Positions 1 through 7,104 of a stretch of DNA of 10,408 nt are shown one piece after another (within the stretch, counting starts at the first letter, position 1; each line of letters begins with the position of its first letter). This stretch comes from Microcaldota archaeon. Its GTDB lineage: Archaea; Micrarchaeota; Micrarchaeia; Micrarchaeales; CABMGC01. Location: assembly GCA_027449585.1 (NCBI GenBank), contig DAIDLJ010000001.1, positions 51,254 through 61,661 on the forward strand, read 5' to 3'. Both the position numbers and the translations under genes were made by a program. Below the pieces are notes generated by a model. That model saw only the letters and a program-made list of their open reading frames with translations, was not told where the DNA came from and made no database searches.

Positions 1-357
1 AAACGGGTCGAAATCAATTATGTCAAACCTCTTTCTTGACACATTTGCAAATTCCTGCAGGCTCATATCTATTACTTCAAACCCCAATCCATTTGTTCGG
101 ACATTTCTCTTTGCAAGTCTGGCTGCGGCCGCGTTCATATCAAGCGCCGTAACGTCTTTTGCTTTTGCCTCAAGGCCGTACCGTATTGCCCTTATTCCTG
201 TCGCTGCAGTTGCGTCAAGTATCCTCTTGCCCTTTATGCCAAGGGCTCTTAGGAAAAGTACGGATATATCCCTGAGCTCGGACATCTCGGGATTGTAAAA
301 TACGCCGTCAGATATGCTTATCGCAGCTTTACCTTCCTGTATCCGTCTCGTGTTCAT
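1..357 (-). CDS. trm1: tRNA (guanine26-N2)-dimethyltransferase Trm1, N-terminal part (runs off the left edge)
   Basis: Reading from an ATG at 357 to the window edge gives 119 residues with no stop. The product is the start of Trm1, the SAM-dependent enzyme that methylates G26 of tRNA. The order of family landmarks fits archaeal Trm1: EGKA near residue 8, VFYNPEM followed by RDISV (about 19-33), the SAM-binding LDATAATGIRAIR loop (about 45-57), an acidic ALDM strand end, a KRNVRTNG segment, and IIDFDPF at the edge, equivalent to the family's IDxDPFG active-site motif. The target-recognition half lies outside the window. The start overlaps the end of the upstream DUF357 gene by 29 bp and a GGTG lies a few bases upstream, so translation is probably coupled. 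It is the third gene of the PCNA operon. The family call is confident; only completeness is unknown. Confidence 0.9.
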   Translation of the reverse strand, partial: MNTRRIQEGKAAISISDGVFYNPEMSELRDISVLFLRALGIKGKRILDATAATGIRAIRYGLEAKAKDVTALDMNAAAARLAKRNVRTNGLGFEVIDMSLQEFANVSRKRFDIIDFDPF

Positions 358-592
358 ATGGATCCGCACCGTTTATCTTCAATATTGCATCAAGGAGTCC
401 ATGTGCGTATTCTATGCTTGAGAATGCCGTCACATAGTCTCCTTTACTGACCCAGGCTTCTGTATCGCTGGCATACATCTTTGCTAGCTCTACGACCTCT
501 TTCTCATCTGCCCCGAGCTCAAGCGCTTCAGCACGCCTCTCGTTATCCCTAAAAATAGCTATGTTCTTCCTCACTCGCTCTTCTATCTCCAT
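329..592 (-). CDS. DUF357-family small helical protein
   Basis: An 87-residue protein if read from the ATG at 592; an upstream in-frame start at 625 would add 11 residues and overlap PCNA. I prefer 592 because it lies 10 bp after the PCNA stop, has an AAGGG-like sequence upstream, and puts the start directly before the conserved domain (EERVRKNI). The sequence is mostly charged helix and carries the late motif expected of the archaeal DUF357 family: a segment reading DYVTAFSSIEYAHGLLDA about 55-72 residues in. No enzymatic residues are evident and the family's function is not known to me. It sits between PCNA and trm1 on the same strand, overlapping the trm1 start, so it is almost certainly co-transcribed with replication and tRNA-modification genes. 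The family assignment is from memory of the motif, not from a search. Confidence 0.8.
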   Translation of the reverse strand: MEIEERVRKNIAIFRDNERRAEALELGADEKEVVELAKMYASDTEAWVSKGDYVTAFSSIEYAHGLLDAILKINGADPYEHETDTGR

Positions 593-602
593 GAACGAGC
601 CC

Positions 603-1346
603 TTACTCTTCCATGTAAGGCGCAAGGAAGTATGTTATGCTAGAATCTCCTATGTTGTAGTTCAATTTCATAGGCTCGTTGGACTTGAGGTCTATTCCTA
701 TATGGCTTCCTATAGGGCACGACCTAACCATCTTATCAAGGAAGTCTAGGTTAAATGTCGCATCTGCATTCTTCTGCACGTCGGCCGCCTTCATGAAGGC
801 ACCATCCTTCTCATGCAGCTCCTCCAGTTCTCCAGAGTCTCCTCTTGCGCTGACTGCGAACTGGTCCTTGGAAGCCTTAAATGCTATGTATGACGAGAGC
901 TGATTTGCATCCTTTATCATGTCCTTCAAAGGTTCTCCAACTATGTCTATATGCGCATCGAACTGGACATTTGGCTCCTTCTCCACGCTCTTCTTCACGT
1001 CTATCATCTGGAGCTTGTATCTTCTCCTGCTTCCAGGCCCTATGAACTCCAACAGAAGCTTGTTGTCGACGTCGCGCATGACCAGCGCCTCTCCGTCGCG
1101 GGTTCTTTGCAGTATCTTGCTCAAGTTCTCTATGTTCAGCCCTATGCTCGCATTCTTCTCTACGGAATACTTTGAGAATGCCTTGCTTGGCATGAAAAAC
1201 GAGACCATGCTTATGCTCGAAGGGTCCATGGCCTTGAGGCCGATGCCATCCTTTGTTATGTTGAACATACCTTCGTCAACAAGACTCACTATAGATTCTA
1301 CGCAGTCCCTCCAATATTTAGCATTGTCAATCTTAAGCTCAAACAT
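603..1346 (-). CDS. pcn: DNA polymerase sliding clamp (PCNA)
   Basis: The 247-residue product matches the usual PCNA length of about 245-260. PCNA forms a ring around DNA and tethers polymerase, FEN1, ligase and other PIP-box proteins. Visible signatures are the helix and turn of domain 1 with DGIGLKAMDPSSISMV (33-48), a central linker region around MIDVKKSVEKEP (114-125) between the two repeated domains, the domain 2 strands, and the very typical ending SITYFLAPYMEE (236-247). Only one clamp gene is visible, which would suit a homotrimer as in most euryarchaea. It is the first gene of a minus-strand operon with the DUF357 gene 10 bp downstream. A TATA-like stretch at 1391-1400 and GTGAT just before the ATG suggest a short-leader transcript. 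Nothing in the sequence looks degenerate. Confidence 0.97.
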   Translation of the reverse strand: MFELKIDNAKYWRDCVESIVSLVDEGMFNITKDGIGLKAMDPSSISMVSFFMPSKAFSKYSVEKNASIGLNIENLSKILQRTRDGEALVMRDVDNKLLLEFIGPGSRRRYKLQMIDVKKSVEKEPNVQFDAHIDIVGEPLKDMIKDANQLSSYIAFKASKDQFAVSARGDSGELEELHEKDGAFMKAADVQKNADATFNLDFLDKMVRSCPIGSHIGIDLKSNEPMKLNYNIGDSSITYFLAPYMEE

Positions 1347-1390
1347 TCAATCACGCTTATAATTAGCCTATAACTTAATGAGACCAATAC

Positions 1391-1400
1391 TAATAAATAA
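1391..1400 (-). promoter_or_regulatory. Probable TATA box of the PCNA operon
   Basis: On the minus strand this reads TTATTTATTA, a fair match to an archaeal TATA box. Its centre is about 49 bp upstream of the PCNA ATG at 1346, which predicts transcription starting near 1369 and a leader of roughly 20 nt. A closer AT-rich stretch at 1357-1364 is too near the start codon to serve. This is inferred from spacing only. Confidence 0.35.
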
Positions 1401-1461
1401 CCTATCTCTTCAGATCGAAAGCCGCCCTTTTCAGTCGTCTATTTGCCCCGAGGCGCAGATG

Positions 1462-1470
1462 TTTTATCTA
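1462..1470 (+). promoter_or_regulatory. Probable TATA box of dtdA (leaderless)
   Basis: TTTTATCTA is centred about 26 bp upstream of the ATG at 1492, the spacing expected if transcription begins at the start codon. No Shine-Dalgarno sequence precedes that ATG, which agrees with a leaderless mRNA and supports 1492 over the earlier in-frame ATG at 1378. Confidence 0.4.
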
Positions 1471-1491
1471 TTTGCATACCCTAAGATAATC

Positions 1492-2301
1492 ATGATACTT
1501 GTTGCATGCTCTTCCCAGGACGTCGCATCTGCAAATGCGGCCAAGGCGCTCATCTCCCTATCCGGGCTTGAGGATGTGGGAGGAAATACCTATCGCGGAG
1601 AAGGAATGAGGTTACAGATCATTGACTCGCCGCTTCCAATCGCCGAAGGCCTAAGGCTTGAAGATGCAGCTCTTGTCATATTTATGAGCAGGCACAGCAG
1701 CGCATCAGGAACACCTGCAATGACCGTGCACCCTATGGGTAATTGGGGCCCTCAGGCAAGTCTTGGGGGCATGCCAAGGACATTATCAATTTCGGCGCCT
1801 TCGCCGATGTTATCCATACTTCGCCAACTCAACGAAAGCAGCAATGGCATAGCAGTCACATACGAAGCAACGCATCACGGCCCAGTGCTTCCTGTGCCTG
1901 CCCTTTTTGCCGAGTTCGGAGGCAGCGAAGAGACGATAAAGAGCACAGAATATGCCTCAAGGCTTGCCGGGGCAGTGCACTCATTTTGCAAGTCTTACTT
2001 AACTGGCAGCGAAAGCCAAAGAGCTGACAAGGTCGTAGTTGGAATAGGCGGCACCCACTATCCTGGACGCTTTACTGATCTAGCGTTAAGGAAGGGTTAT
2101 GCATTTTCGCATATGATGCCCAAGCACGCAATATTAAATTCAGACGGTACAGATAATATAGAGATGTTGGAGCAGGCAATAGCGAAGTCTTCCGAGCGGG
2201 CAGAGTCGGCCGTTATAGATTGGAAGAGCATAAAATCAGTCCAGAGGGCTGCTATAATTAAAAAACTCGAGGAGATTGGGATAGGGTATGAAAGGATATA
2301 G
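1492..2301 (+). CDS. dtdA: D-aminoacyl-tRNA deacylase (DtdA/GEK1 type)
   Basis: This hydrolyses D-amino acids wrongly attached to tRNA and so protects translation; it is the archaeal and plant type of deacylase, unrelated to bacterial Dtd. From the ATG at 1492 the protein is 269 residues, the usual length. The three family blocks are intact: FMSRHSSASGTPAMTVHPMGNW (64-85), YEATHHGP (124-131) and GIGGTHYPGRF (184-194), supplying the conserved histidines thought to bind metal. The frame is open further upstream to an ATG at 1378, but those 38 extra residues have no counterpart in the family, and the first residues after 1492 (MILVACSSQDVAS) are the typical start. The last 14 bp overlap the next gene, so the two are probably co-transcribed, although the neighbour's role is unrelated. 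Confidence 0.94.
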   Translation: MILVACSSQDVASANAAKALISLSGLEDVGGNTYRGEGMRLQIIDSPLPIAEGLRLEDAALVIFMSRHSSASGTPAMTVHPMGNWGPQASLGGMPRTLSISAPSPMLSILRQLNESSNGIAVTYEATHHGPVLPVPALFAEFGGSEETIKSTEYASRLAGAVHSFCKSYLTGSESQRADKVVVGIGGTHYPGRFTDLALRKGYAFSHMMPKHAILNSDGTDNIEMLEQAIAKSSERAESAVIDWKSIKSVQRAAIIKKLEEIGIGYERI

Positions 2302-4276
2302 CTTTGCAATACTTGTTCTGTTGCTATTTGCAAATGTGGTCCATTCCCAATACTGGTTCCAGTTCGGAGCCCGCTCTGGCCAGACTGCTTATTACAACAC
2401 CGGTGCAAAGGTTACCATCCAGACCCTTACAAACCAGACCCCAATGTCCGGATCAATAGCCTACTGGGTCGGCGAGAACATTGCCAATGGCGCATTCCTC
2501 CAGGTAGGATATCTGATAACAAATCGGAGCGGGCTCTATCCTTCATTTTGCACCTCTTCAGGATGCTCGCAAAGGACCTATCTCGCAGCCGGATCCACCG
2601 AATGGTTCTACGAATATTTTGCACCGGGCGCATCAGACAATGTCTTTATGGGGGCAATAGGTCCTAATGATTCGGCAGGCACTGGCGGAAGTCTGCACAC
2701 GTACGGTTTCTATTCGAAGGGCAATGACTGGTACTTCTTCATGGATAATCAGACCCTCGGTTCTGTAAATCTCGGAGCCAATGATTCAGGCAACAACGGA
2801 CCGGTCGCATTCGCAGAGGTTGCCAACACATCAAATCCAAACACCTTGCTAAAGCTTGTCACATTCTCTAATCTATCCTTTATGAGCTCCGGCAGATACC
2901 TAAATGTCGTAAGGGGCTACTCCTACATAGGCTACGGGGTCGGCAGCGCGTCGACCATATCAAACCCATATGGCGTTGCCGAGATACAAAACAAGGTAAA
3001 CTACTTCGGCGTCGGATCTGGCCTTCCCCGCCTTGCCGATGGCACTACGCTGTGGCAATTTGGATTCAATCTTAACATAAACTCGAAATATGGCAATATC
3101 TCCGGAACCAACCAGTATCTTGCATACCGCGACATAATCCTATCGGCTCCTAGCGTGGTCTATCTAAATACTAATTCAAGAGCAGCGTTCTCGAACTGGT
3201 CAGGAGACGGGCCAGGTTCATACTCCGGCTCATTGCCGCAGGCAACAATAACCCTTTTCGGCAACGTTACTGAAACGGCAAACTGGAACCTGCAGTACCT
3301 GTTAAATCTATCCTCGGTATTTGGAAGAACCAGCGGTTCTGGATGGTACAATGCCAACAGCACTGTAAATTACTCGGTGAACTCAAGCGACATATACCTT
3401 AATCGGGGGATGAGATGGAACTTTAGCGGATGGAGCAATGGAGAGAAAGCTCAGCGCGCAAGCCTGCGCATGTCACAGCCGTATTCCATAAACGCCACAT
3501 GGGAAGAGCAGTACCTGCTAAATGCCTCCTCTCCATTCGGCAATGTGATTGGCTCCGGATGGAAGTATCGAAATTCTACCGCAGTATTATCCCTCTCAAT
3601 ATTGAATCATAGCACGAGCAGCAACACGCGCCAGGCCTTCTATTCGTGGAGCAACGGAAACACTAGCGACCTACTTAGCATCAAAATGTCAAGCCCGCTC
3701 TTCCTAGATGCTATATTCCTTAATCAGTCAAGGGCATTCCTGCTCGGCACAGATGCTTATGGCAACCCAGTATCCGGTGAGATATTTGAGATAAGTGGAA
3801 TGCAGACAAACGGGTCAATATTCCTATTCAATAATCACACCTACAATCTCTCCTCCGCGCTCTACAAGGGCGTTATGTTGAGGATTAATCGTACCGAAAA
3901 CATCACAGGACCGTCAAACATAACCGTGCAGCTGCCCATATATCATGCAGAGATACGAACTACTGACATATTTGGCATACCAGTAAATGTGCCTGTCACG
4001 GTTAGATTTGCAAATGGCACAACCTACAGCGGCTATTCTGGTCAGACCGGGCAGATGGCCTTTTTTGACGTGCCATACGGCCAGGTCCATGCAACTGCAA
4101 ACTACGGCGGAGAAACGATATCGTCAACGTCATCGCTTGGGGCAGTAGCAAAGATTATTGTGATATCTGGTATAGACATTGCCGTATTTGTAGTCGTGAT
4201 TGTCCTGGCAGGCTTGGGCTACCTTCTTATAAGCCATCGCCTGCGCCATCATAACATACCGAAGTCCAACGATTGA
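2288..4276 (+). CDS. Large secreted, membrane-anchored surface glycoprotein
   Basis: The 662-residue product has an N-terminal signal peptide (K2, hydrophobic 6-18, likely cleavage near HSQ at 19-21) and one C-terminal membrane helix (about 623-648) followed by a short basic tail, so nearly all of it should be outside the cell. The body is rich in Asn, Ser, Gly and Tyr. I count about 28 N-X-S/T sequons, indicating heavy N-glycosylation. Residues 25-200 look like a beta-sandwich, perhaps lectin or glucanase-like, with one close cysteine pair (88, 93). Residues 337-408 and 409-478 are two similar repeats (YLLN, GSGW, WSNG landmarks) resembling bacterial List/InlB-type repeats, and a partial third precedes them. 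Residues 480-620 look like two small beta-sandwich domains. The start overlaps dtdA by 14 bp, with GAGGAGAT 11 bp upstream of the ATG. The function is unknown; adhesion or cell-envelope structure is a reasonable guess. Confidence 0.85.
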   Translation: MKGYSFAILVLLLFANVVHSQYWFQFGARSGQTAYYNTGAKVTIQTLTNQTPMSGSIAYWVGENIANGAFLQVGYLITNRSGLYPSFCTSSGCSQRTYLAAGSTEWFYEYFAPGASDNVFMGAIGPNDSAGTGGSLHTYGFYSKGNDWYFFMDNQTLGSVNLGANDSGNNGPVAFAEVANTSNPNTLLKLVTFSNLSFMSSGRYLNVVRGYSYIGYGVGSASTISNPYGVAEIQNKVNYFGVGSGLPRLADGTTLWQFGFNLNINSKYGNISGTNQYLAYRDIILSAPSVVYLNTNSRAAFSNWSGDGPGSYSGSLPQATITLFGNVTETANWNLQYLLNLSSVFGRTSGSGWYNANSTVNYSVNSSDIYLNRGMRWNFSGWSNGEKAQRASLRMSQPYSINATWEEQYLLNASSPFGNVIGSGWKYRNSTAVLSLSILNHSTSSNTRQAFYSWSNGNTSDLLSIKMSSPLFLDAIFLNQSRAFLLGTDAYGNPVSGEIFEISGMQTNGSIFLFNNHTYNLSSALYKGVMLRINRTENITGPSNITVQLPIYHAEIRTTDIFGIPVNVPVTVRFANGTTYSGYSGQTGQMAFFDVPYGQVHATANYGGETISSTSSLGAVAKIIVISGIDIAVFVVVIVLAGLGYLLISHRLRHHNIPKSND

Positions 4277-4289
4277 TATTATAATTATT
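4277..4289 (+). promoter_or_regulatory. Probable TATA box of the DJ-1/PfpI-like gene
   Basis: TATTATAATTATT is centred about 25 bp before the ATG at 4308 and immediately follows the stop of the surface-protein gene. There is no clear Shine-Dalgarno sequence, so the mRNA may be leaderless and the gene separately transcribed. Confidence 0.4.
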
Positions 4290-4307
4290 GACTACCAATA
4301 GGCAAGC

Positions 4308-4829
4308 ATGAAAGCGGCGATACTTGTTCCTCCAAAGGACTTCAAGGACGAATCGGTCTCAAGCCTGCGCACCATGCTGGAAAAGTGGGGCATAGAGAGC
4401 GTCCTCACAAGCTACTCCACAAGCGAGCTTGTCGGTTATCATGGCGCAGTATATAATGTCGAACTCAATTCTGCAAAGATAAGCCCCGATGAGTTCGATG
4501 CGCTCATACTTGTAGACGGGAAAGGCGTTGACGAGTATAGGCTCTATGATTTCAGGCAGCTCCTGGACCTAGTCAAGATGTTCTCGGCACGCAAGAAACT
4601 AATTGCAGGAATAGGCAACTCCCTGAAGATAATTGCCAGGGCCAATATAATATCCGGGGTGAAGATAGCACCGGTCAAGGACGAGGACACGCGAAGGCTA
4701 GTGTCGCTATACCATGGCATAGAGTCAAAGGAGGACCCTGAATTTGACAAGGAAATACTTACTCTTGGAAACAATGATAAGATCCTGGTATTCATAGACC
4801 TCCTACTTAGGAAGCTAGGCGCAAAGTAG
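4308..4829 (+). CDS. DJ-1/PfpI-like (class I amidotransferase fold) protein without the catalytic cysteine
   Basis: The 173-residue product has the length and layout of the DJ-1/PfpI family: a first strand KAAILVPP (2-9), an acidic loop DFKDESV (11-17) containing the family glutamate at 15, a strand FDALILVDGKG (63-73), and a nucleophile-elbow segment KKLIAGIGNSLKII (96-109) followed by RANIISGVKI (111-120). Active members read roughly AxCHGP at the elbow. Here the cysteine position is Gly103 and the following His is Asn104, so the protease, deglycase or amidotransferase chemistry of the family is not expected. It may be a binding or regulatory pseudoenzyme. The alignment is by eye. Its stop codon directly touches the stop codon of the convergent RNase P gene, with no spacer. 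Confidence 0.65.
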   Translation: MKAAILVPPKDFKDESVSSLRTMLEKWGIESVLTSYSTSELVGYHGAVYNVELNSAKISPDEFDALILVDGKGVDEYRLYDFRQLLDLVKMFSARKKLIAGIGNSLKIIARANIISGVKIAPVKDEDTRRLVSLYHGIESKEDPEFDKEILTLGNNDKILVFIDLLLRKLGAK

Positions 4830-5207
4830 TCAATCCCTATGCGACTTACTTGCCCTATCAAATGCCGTTGCACTGCCGAATCCTTTTGATGCAGCCTCGC
4901 GGTACATCACGTGCTTTTCCGCACCGCACCTGCACCTGTAGACTATGTATCCATAAGAGCTTGCAAGCCTAACAGAGCAGTTTATTCCAGGGACGAGCAC
5001 AGAGTCGCACGAGCCGCATACCTCTGCCTTCATCTGCCTGCCCTTTGGCATCTTGTAATGGCTGACAATCTTTTTTGCAATGCCGACATACCTCTTAGAG
5101 AGCGCATCACTGCCGCGCTTATCTAGCGTCCTTGCCTTTGCCATACCCAGCAGCCTGCTTATCCTCTCCTGGGCCATCTCCTTTAGTATCTTTTGGTTCT
5201 TTATCAT
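4830..5207 (-). CDS. rnp4: Ribonuclease P protein component 4 (Rpp21/Rpr2 family)
   Basis: This is the zinc-ribbon subunit of archaeal RNase P, which with the RNase P RNA and Rpp29 helps remove tRNA 5' leaders. The product is 125 residues from the ATG at 5207. The N-terminal half is helical (ERISRLLGMAKA, then RYVGIAKKIVSHYKMP). The C-terminal half carries Cys64-x2-Cys67, the family phrase LVPGINCSVRL (71-81), and Cys92/Cys94 before a basic end. The second cysteine pair is spaced C-x-C instead of the usual C-x2-C. A TTG at 5213 could add two residues, but a GAGGT six bases upstream favours the ATG at 5207. It is the last gene of the glyS operon, starting 2 nt after the ferredoxin stop. Confidence 0.88.
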   Translation of the reverse strand: MIKNQKILKEMAQERISRLLGMAKARTLDKRGSDALSKRYVGIAKKIVSHYKMPKGRQMKAEVCGSCDSVLVPGINCSVRLASSYGYIVYRCRCGAEKHVMYREAASKGFGSATAFDRASKSHRD

Positions 5208-5209
5208 CG

Positions 5210-5524
5210 TCAAACCTCAATGTAAATGTCCCCGGTCACATTGTCAACGCGCGTTCTGTAGGTTTTTATGTCAGTTACCCAGGGAGTGTTCTTGCTTGCC
5301 ACGCCGCTCTCCAGGTCGAATGCGCCAGCATGCAGGGGGCATATTAGTTCGCCGCCTTCTACGTGGCCTTTTCCAAGCGCGCCTCCTTCGTGGGTGCACC
5401 TGCCCTGCAGGACGCGAAGCCGTCCCTCATGCTTTACAACAGCAAGATTCTGCCCGCCTATATCGATCTCGACCACCATGTCGTCCTCTAGTTCTGATAT
5501 TTTTATTCCAAGCTTCTGCTCCAT
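5210..5524 (-). CDS. Rieske-type [2Fe-2S] ferredoxin
   Basis: This 104-residue soluble protein consists of a single Rieske domain. Both cluster-binding boxes are intact: Cys43-Thr-His45 in GRCTHEGGAL and Cys62-x2-His65 in LICPLHAGAFD, followed by the usual LESG turn. There is no signal peptide or membrane segment, so it is cytoplasmic and unlike the Rieske subunit of a bc1 complex. Such proteins normally pass electrons to oxygenases or reductases, but no partner enzyme is visible here, so the acceptor is unknown. Its ATG overlaps the glyS stop (TGATG) and GGTGGT lies just upstream, so it is translated from the glyS mRNA. The overlap with translation genes on both sides is organisational; a functional link is unproven. 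Confidence 0.92.
   Translation of the reverse strand: MEQKLGIKISELEDDMVVEIDIGGQNLAVVKHEGRLRVLQGRCTHEGGALGKGHVEGGELICPLHAGAFDLESGVASKNTPWVTDIKTYRTRVDNVTGDIYIEV
5214..5218 (-). promoter_or_regulatory. Ribosome binding site that decides the rnp4 start
   Basis: On the minus strand GAGGT lies inside the last codons of the ferredoxin gene, six bases before the ATG at 5207. It would be immediately adjacent to the alternative TTG at 5213, leaving no room for that codon to be used. Confidence 0.6.
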
Positions 5525-7002
5525 CAGACCACCAGTTCGAATATCTCATCTATCCTCTTCCGCACTTGCTTTGAAGTGTCCCTGTCCCTTATGGTCACCC
5601 TTCCATCGTTTAGCGTCTCAAAGTCTACTGTGACTGCGCTAGGCACGCCTATCTCGTCAGCCTTCGCGTATCTCTTGCCGATGCTTCCTGAATCCGAATA
5701 GAATGCCGGAATCCTCCTTGCCAAAAGCATACCCTCTATCTCTCTGGCCTTCTCCACAAGCCTGTCGTCCTTCTGCAACGGGAAGATTGCACACAGATAA
5801 GGCGCAGCAGGCTTCTTGAGCGCGAGCACCTTCCAGCCGCGTCCATCATCCTTTACTGCGCCGTCAATGACCGAGAAGAGTAGTCTGTCAACCCCTATAC
5901 TTGCCTCTATAACGTGTGGGAGCACCTTCTTCTCATTGCTTATGACTGTCAGATCCTTTCCGGACATCTTTGCGTGAGATGAGAGGTCATAGTCGCTCCG
6001 ATGCGCATTTCCAGAGACCTCAATGTATCCGTAAGAGGTCTTGACTTCTAGGTCAACATTTCCCATCGAGTAATGGGGCAGCTCTTCCTTCTCTAGCTGC
6101 CTGAACCTGTATCTTCCCTTCTCTATTCCCAGCAGTTCTATAAGCTCTTTTTCCTTGTATAGCATTATCGCAAAGTATTCGTTAGGTATCGCACCTCCTG
6201 CGAGGAGCTCCTTTATGCTCAGCTCTACCTCGTTATCCGTCCCGCGCTTAATGAATGGGAGTTTTTCAGCCTCCACTCTTCTCATATCCACGCCACCGAA
6301 CCCCTCGAACTTGGCGTCCTTGTCTATGAATACCTCCGTCTCCATCTGCGTAAACTCGCGCACCCTTACAAGCTGCTGCCTTGGTGATATCTCGTTCCTG
6401 AAGACCTTCCCGACTTGGCTTATTCCGCACGGAAGCTTTAGCCCGTGCGACCTATATATCTCCTTGAAATCAATGAATATCCCCTGCGCCGTCTCTGGCC
6501 TGAGATATGCGACGTCAGCACTCTTTTGCCCCATCTGCGTCTTGAACATTAGATTGAAGTTCTCAGGGCTTCCTATTGTGCCTCCGCACTTGTTGCACTT
6601 TATTCCAAGCTCGTTTATCTTTGATGCCAATTCAGCAAGCTTCATTCTCTTGACTTGCGCCATACCGTCGGCGTCTCCCTTCTTTTCATAGTACTCCTCT
6701 AGCGTCTTGTCCAGCCTGTGCGCTGCCTTGCATGTGGAACACACGCCTACCGGATCTGTGAATGTGGCCAGATGGCCGCTTGCCTTTAGCACTATCTCTG
6801 GCAGCACTATGCTTGTCTCGACCTCGAGCAAGCCGAGCCCTTCTGGAAATATGGCGCGCCAGGCGGACTCAACATTCCTCTTTATCCTAAGCCCTATCGG
6901 GCCATAATCATAGAACCCGCCCACCTCGGCGTATATCCCGAAAGACCTGAAGAATATCGACCGTCTCTTTACTATGTCCTCAGCGGAACTCTCATTATCC
7001 AT
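5524..7002 (-). CDS. glyS: Glycyl-tRNA synthetase (class II, archaeal/eukaryotic type)
   Basis: This charges tRNA-Gly with glycine in the cytoplasm. The 492-residue protein contains the family's GGFYDYGPIGLRIKRN segment (28-43), a cysteine-containing insertion with Cys88/Cys91 and Cys136/Cys139 suggesting a zinc site, the LRPETAQGIF glycine/ATP site (167-176), motif 2 VGKVFRNEISPRQ (197-209) and motif 3 IEASIGVDRL (365-374), then a C-terminal anticodon-binding domain (about 400-492). Many archaeal homologues are nearer 570 residues, so this one is compact. The ATG at 7002 puts the start just before the conserved helix. It leads an operon with a Rieske ferredoxin and RNase P component 4. A self-complementary TATA-like box at 7056-7064 probably serves it and also the divergent glycine-rich small ORF. 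Confidence 0.97.
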   Translation of the reverse strand: MDNESSAEDIVKRRSIFFRSFGIYAEVGGFYDYGPIGLRIKRNVESAWRAIFPEGLGLLEVETSIVLPEIVLKASGHLATFTDPVGVCSTCKAAHRLDKTLEEYYEKKGDADGMAQVKRMKLAELASKINELGIKCNKCGGTIGSPENFNLMFKTQMGQKSADVAYLRPETAQGIFIDFKEIYRSHGLKLPCGISQVGKVFRNEISPRQQLVRVREFTQMETEVFIDKDAKFEGFGGVDMRRVEAEKLPFIKRGTDNEVELSIKELLAGGAIPNEYFAIMLYKEKELIELLGIEKGRYRFRQLEKEELPHYSMGNVDLEVKTSYGYIEVSGNAHRSDYDLSSHAKMSGKDLTVISNEKKVLPHVIEASIGVDRLLFSVIDGAVKDDGRGWKVLALKKPAAPYLCAIFPLQKDDRLVEKAREIEGMLLARRIPAFYSDSGSIGKRYAKADEIGVPSAVTVDFETLNDGRVTIRDRDTSKQVRKRIDEIFELVV

Positions 7003-7055
7003 GCCATCAATCTCGTCCTGAAAAGAGCCTATGAGTACATCGTGCGTAGGAAAAT

Positions 7056-7064
7056 CTTTTAAAG
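7056..7064. promoter_or_regulatory. Self-complementary TATA-like box between glyS and the glycine-rich small ORF
   Basis: CTTTTAAAG reads almost the same on both strands. Its centre is about 58 bp from the glyS ATG (7002) and about 45 bp from the small-ORF ATG (7105), so start sites near 7033 (minus) and 7087 (plus) are predicted, leaving leaders of about 30 and 18 nt. It is the only strong TATA-like element in this 102-bp gap. Shared bidirectional use is inferred. Confidence 0.35.
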
Positions 7065-7104
7065 CTTCTTAGCAATAGATTACAAGATTAAAGGTAACGA
7101 TAAC

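Noticed and set aside
593..625. An earlier start for the DUF357 protein at 625
   Set aside because: It overlaps the PCNA coding end by 23 bp and adds residues before the conserved domain; the ATG at 592 is better placed.
919..1362. A 147-codon plus-strand frame antisense to PCNA
   Set aside because: The opposite strand encodes an unmistakable PCNA; this frame has the composition of a shadow and matches nothing known.
1378..1491. An extended N-terminus of DtdA from the ATG at 1378
   Set aside because: The extra 38 residues do not resemble the family, cover the dtdA TATA-like box and intrude into the PCNA promoter region.
5080..5633. Long plus-strand frames across the ferredoxin and the end of glyS
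   Set aside because: They are antisense to strongly supported genes and show Ser, Pro, Cys and Arg-rich shadow composition.
6155..6691. A 178-codon plus-strand frame inside glyS
   Set aside because: Antisense to the catalytic core of glycyl-tRNA synthetase; no independent start signal.
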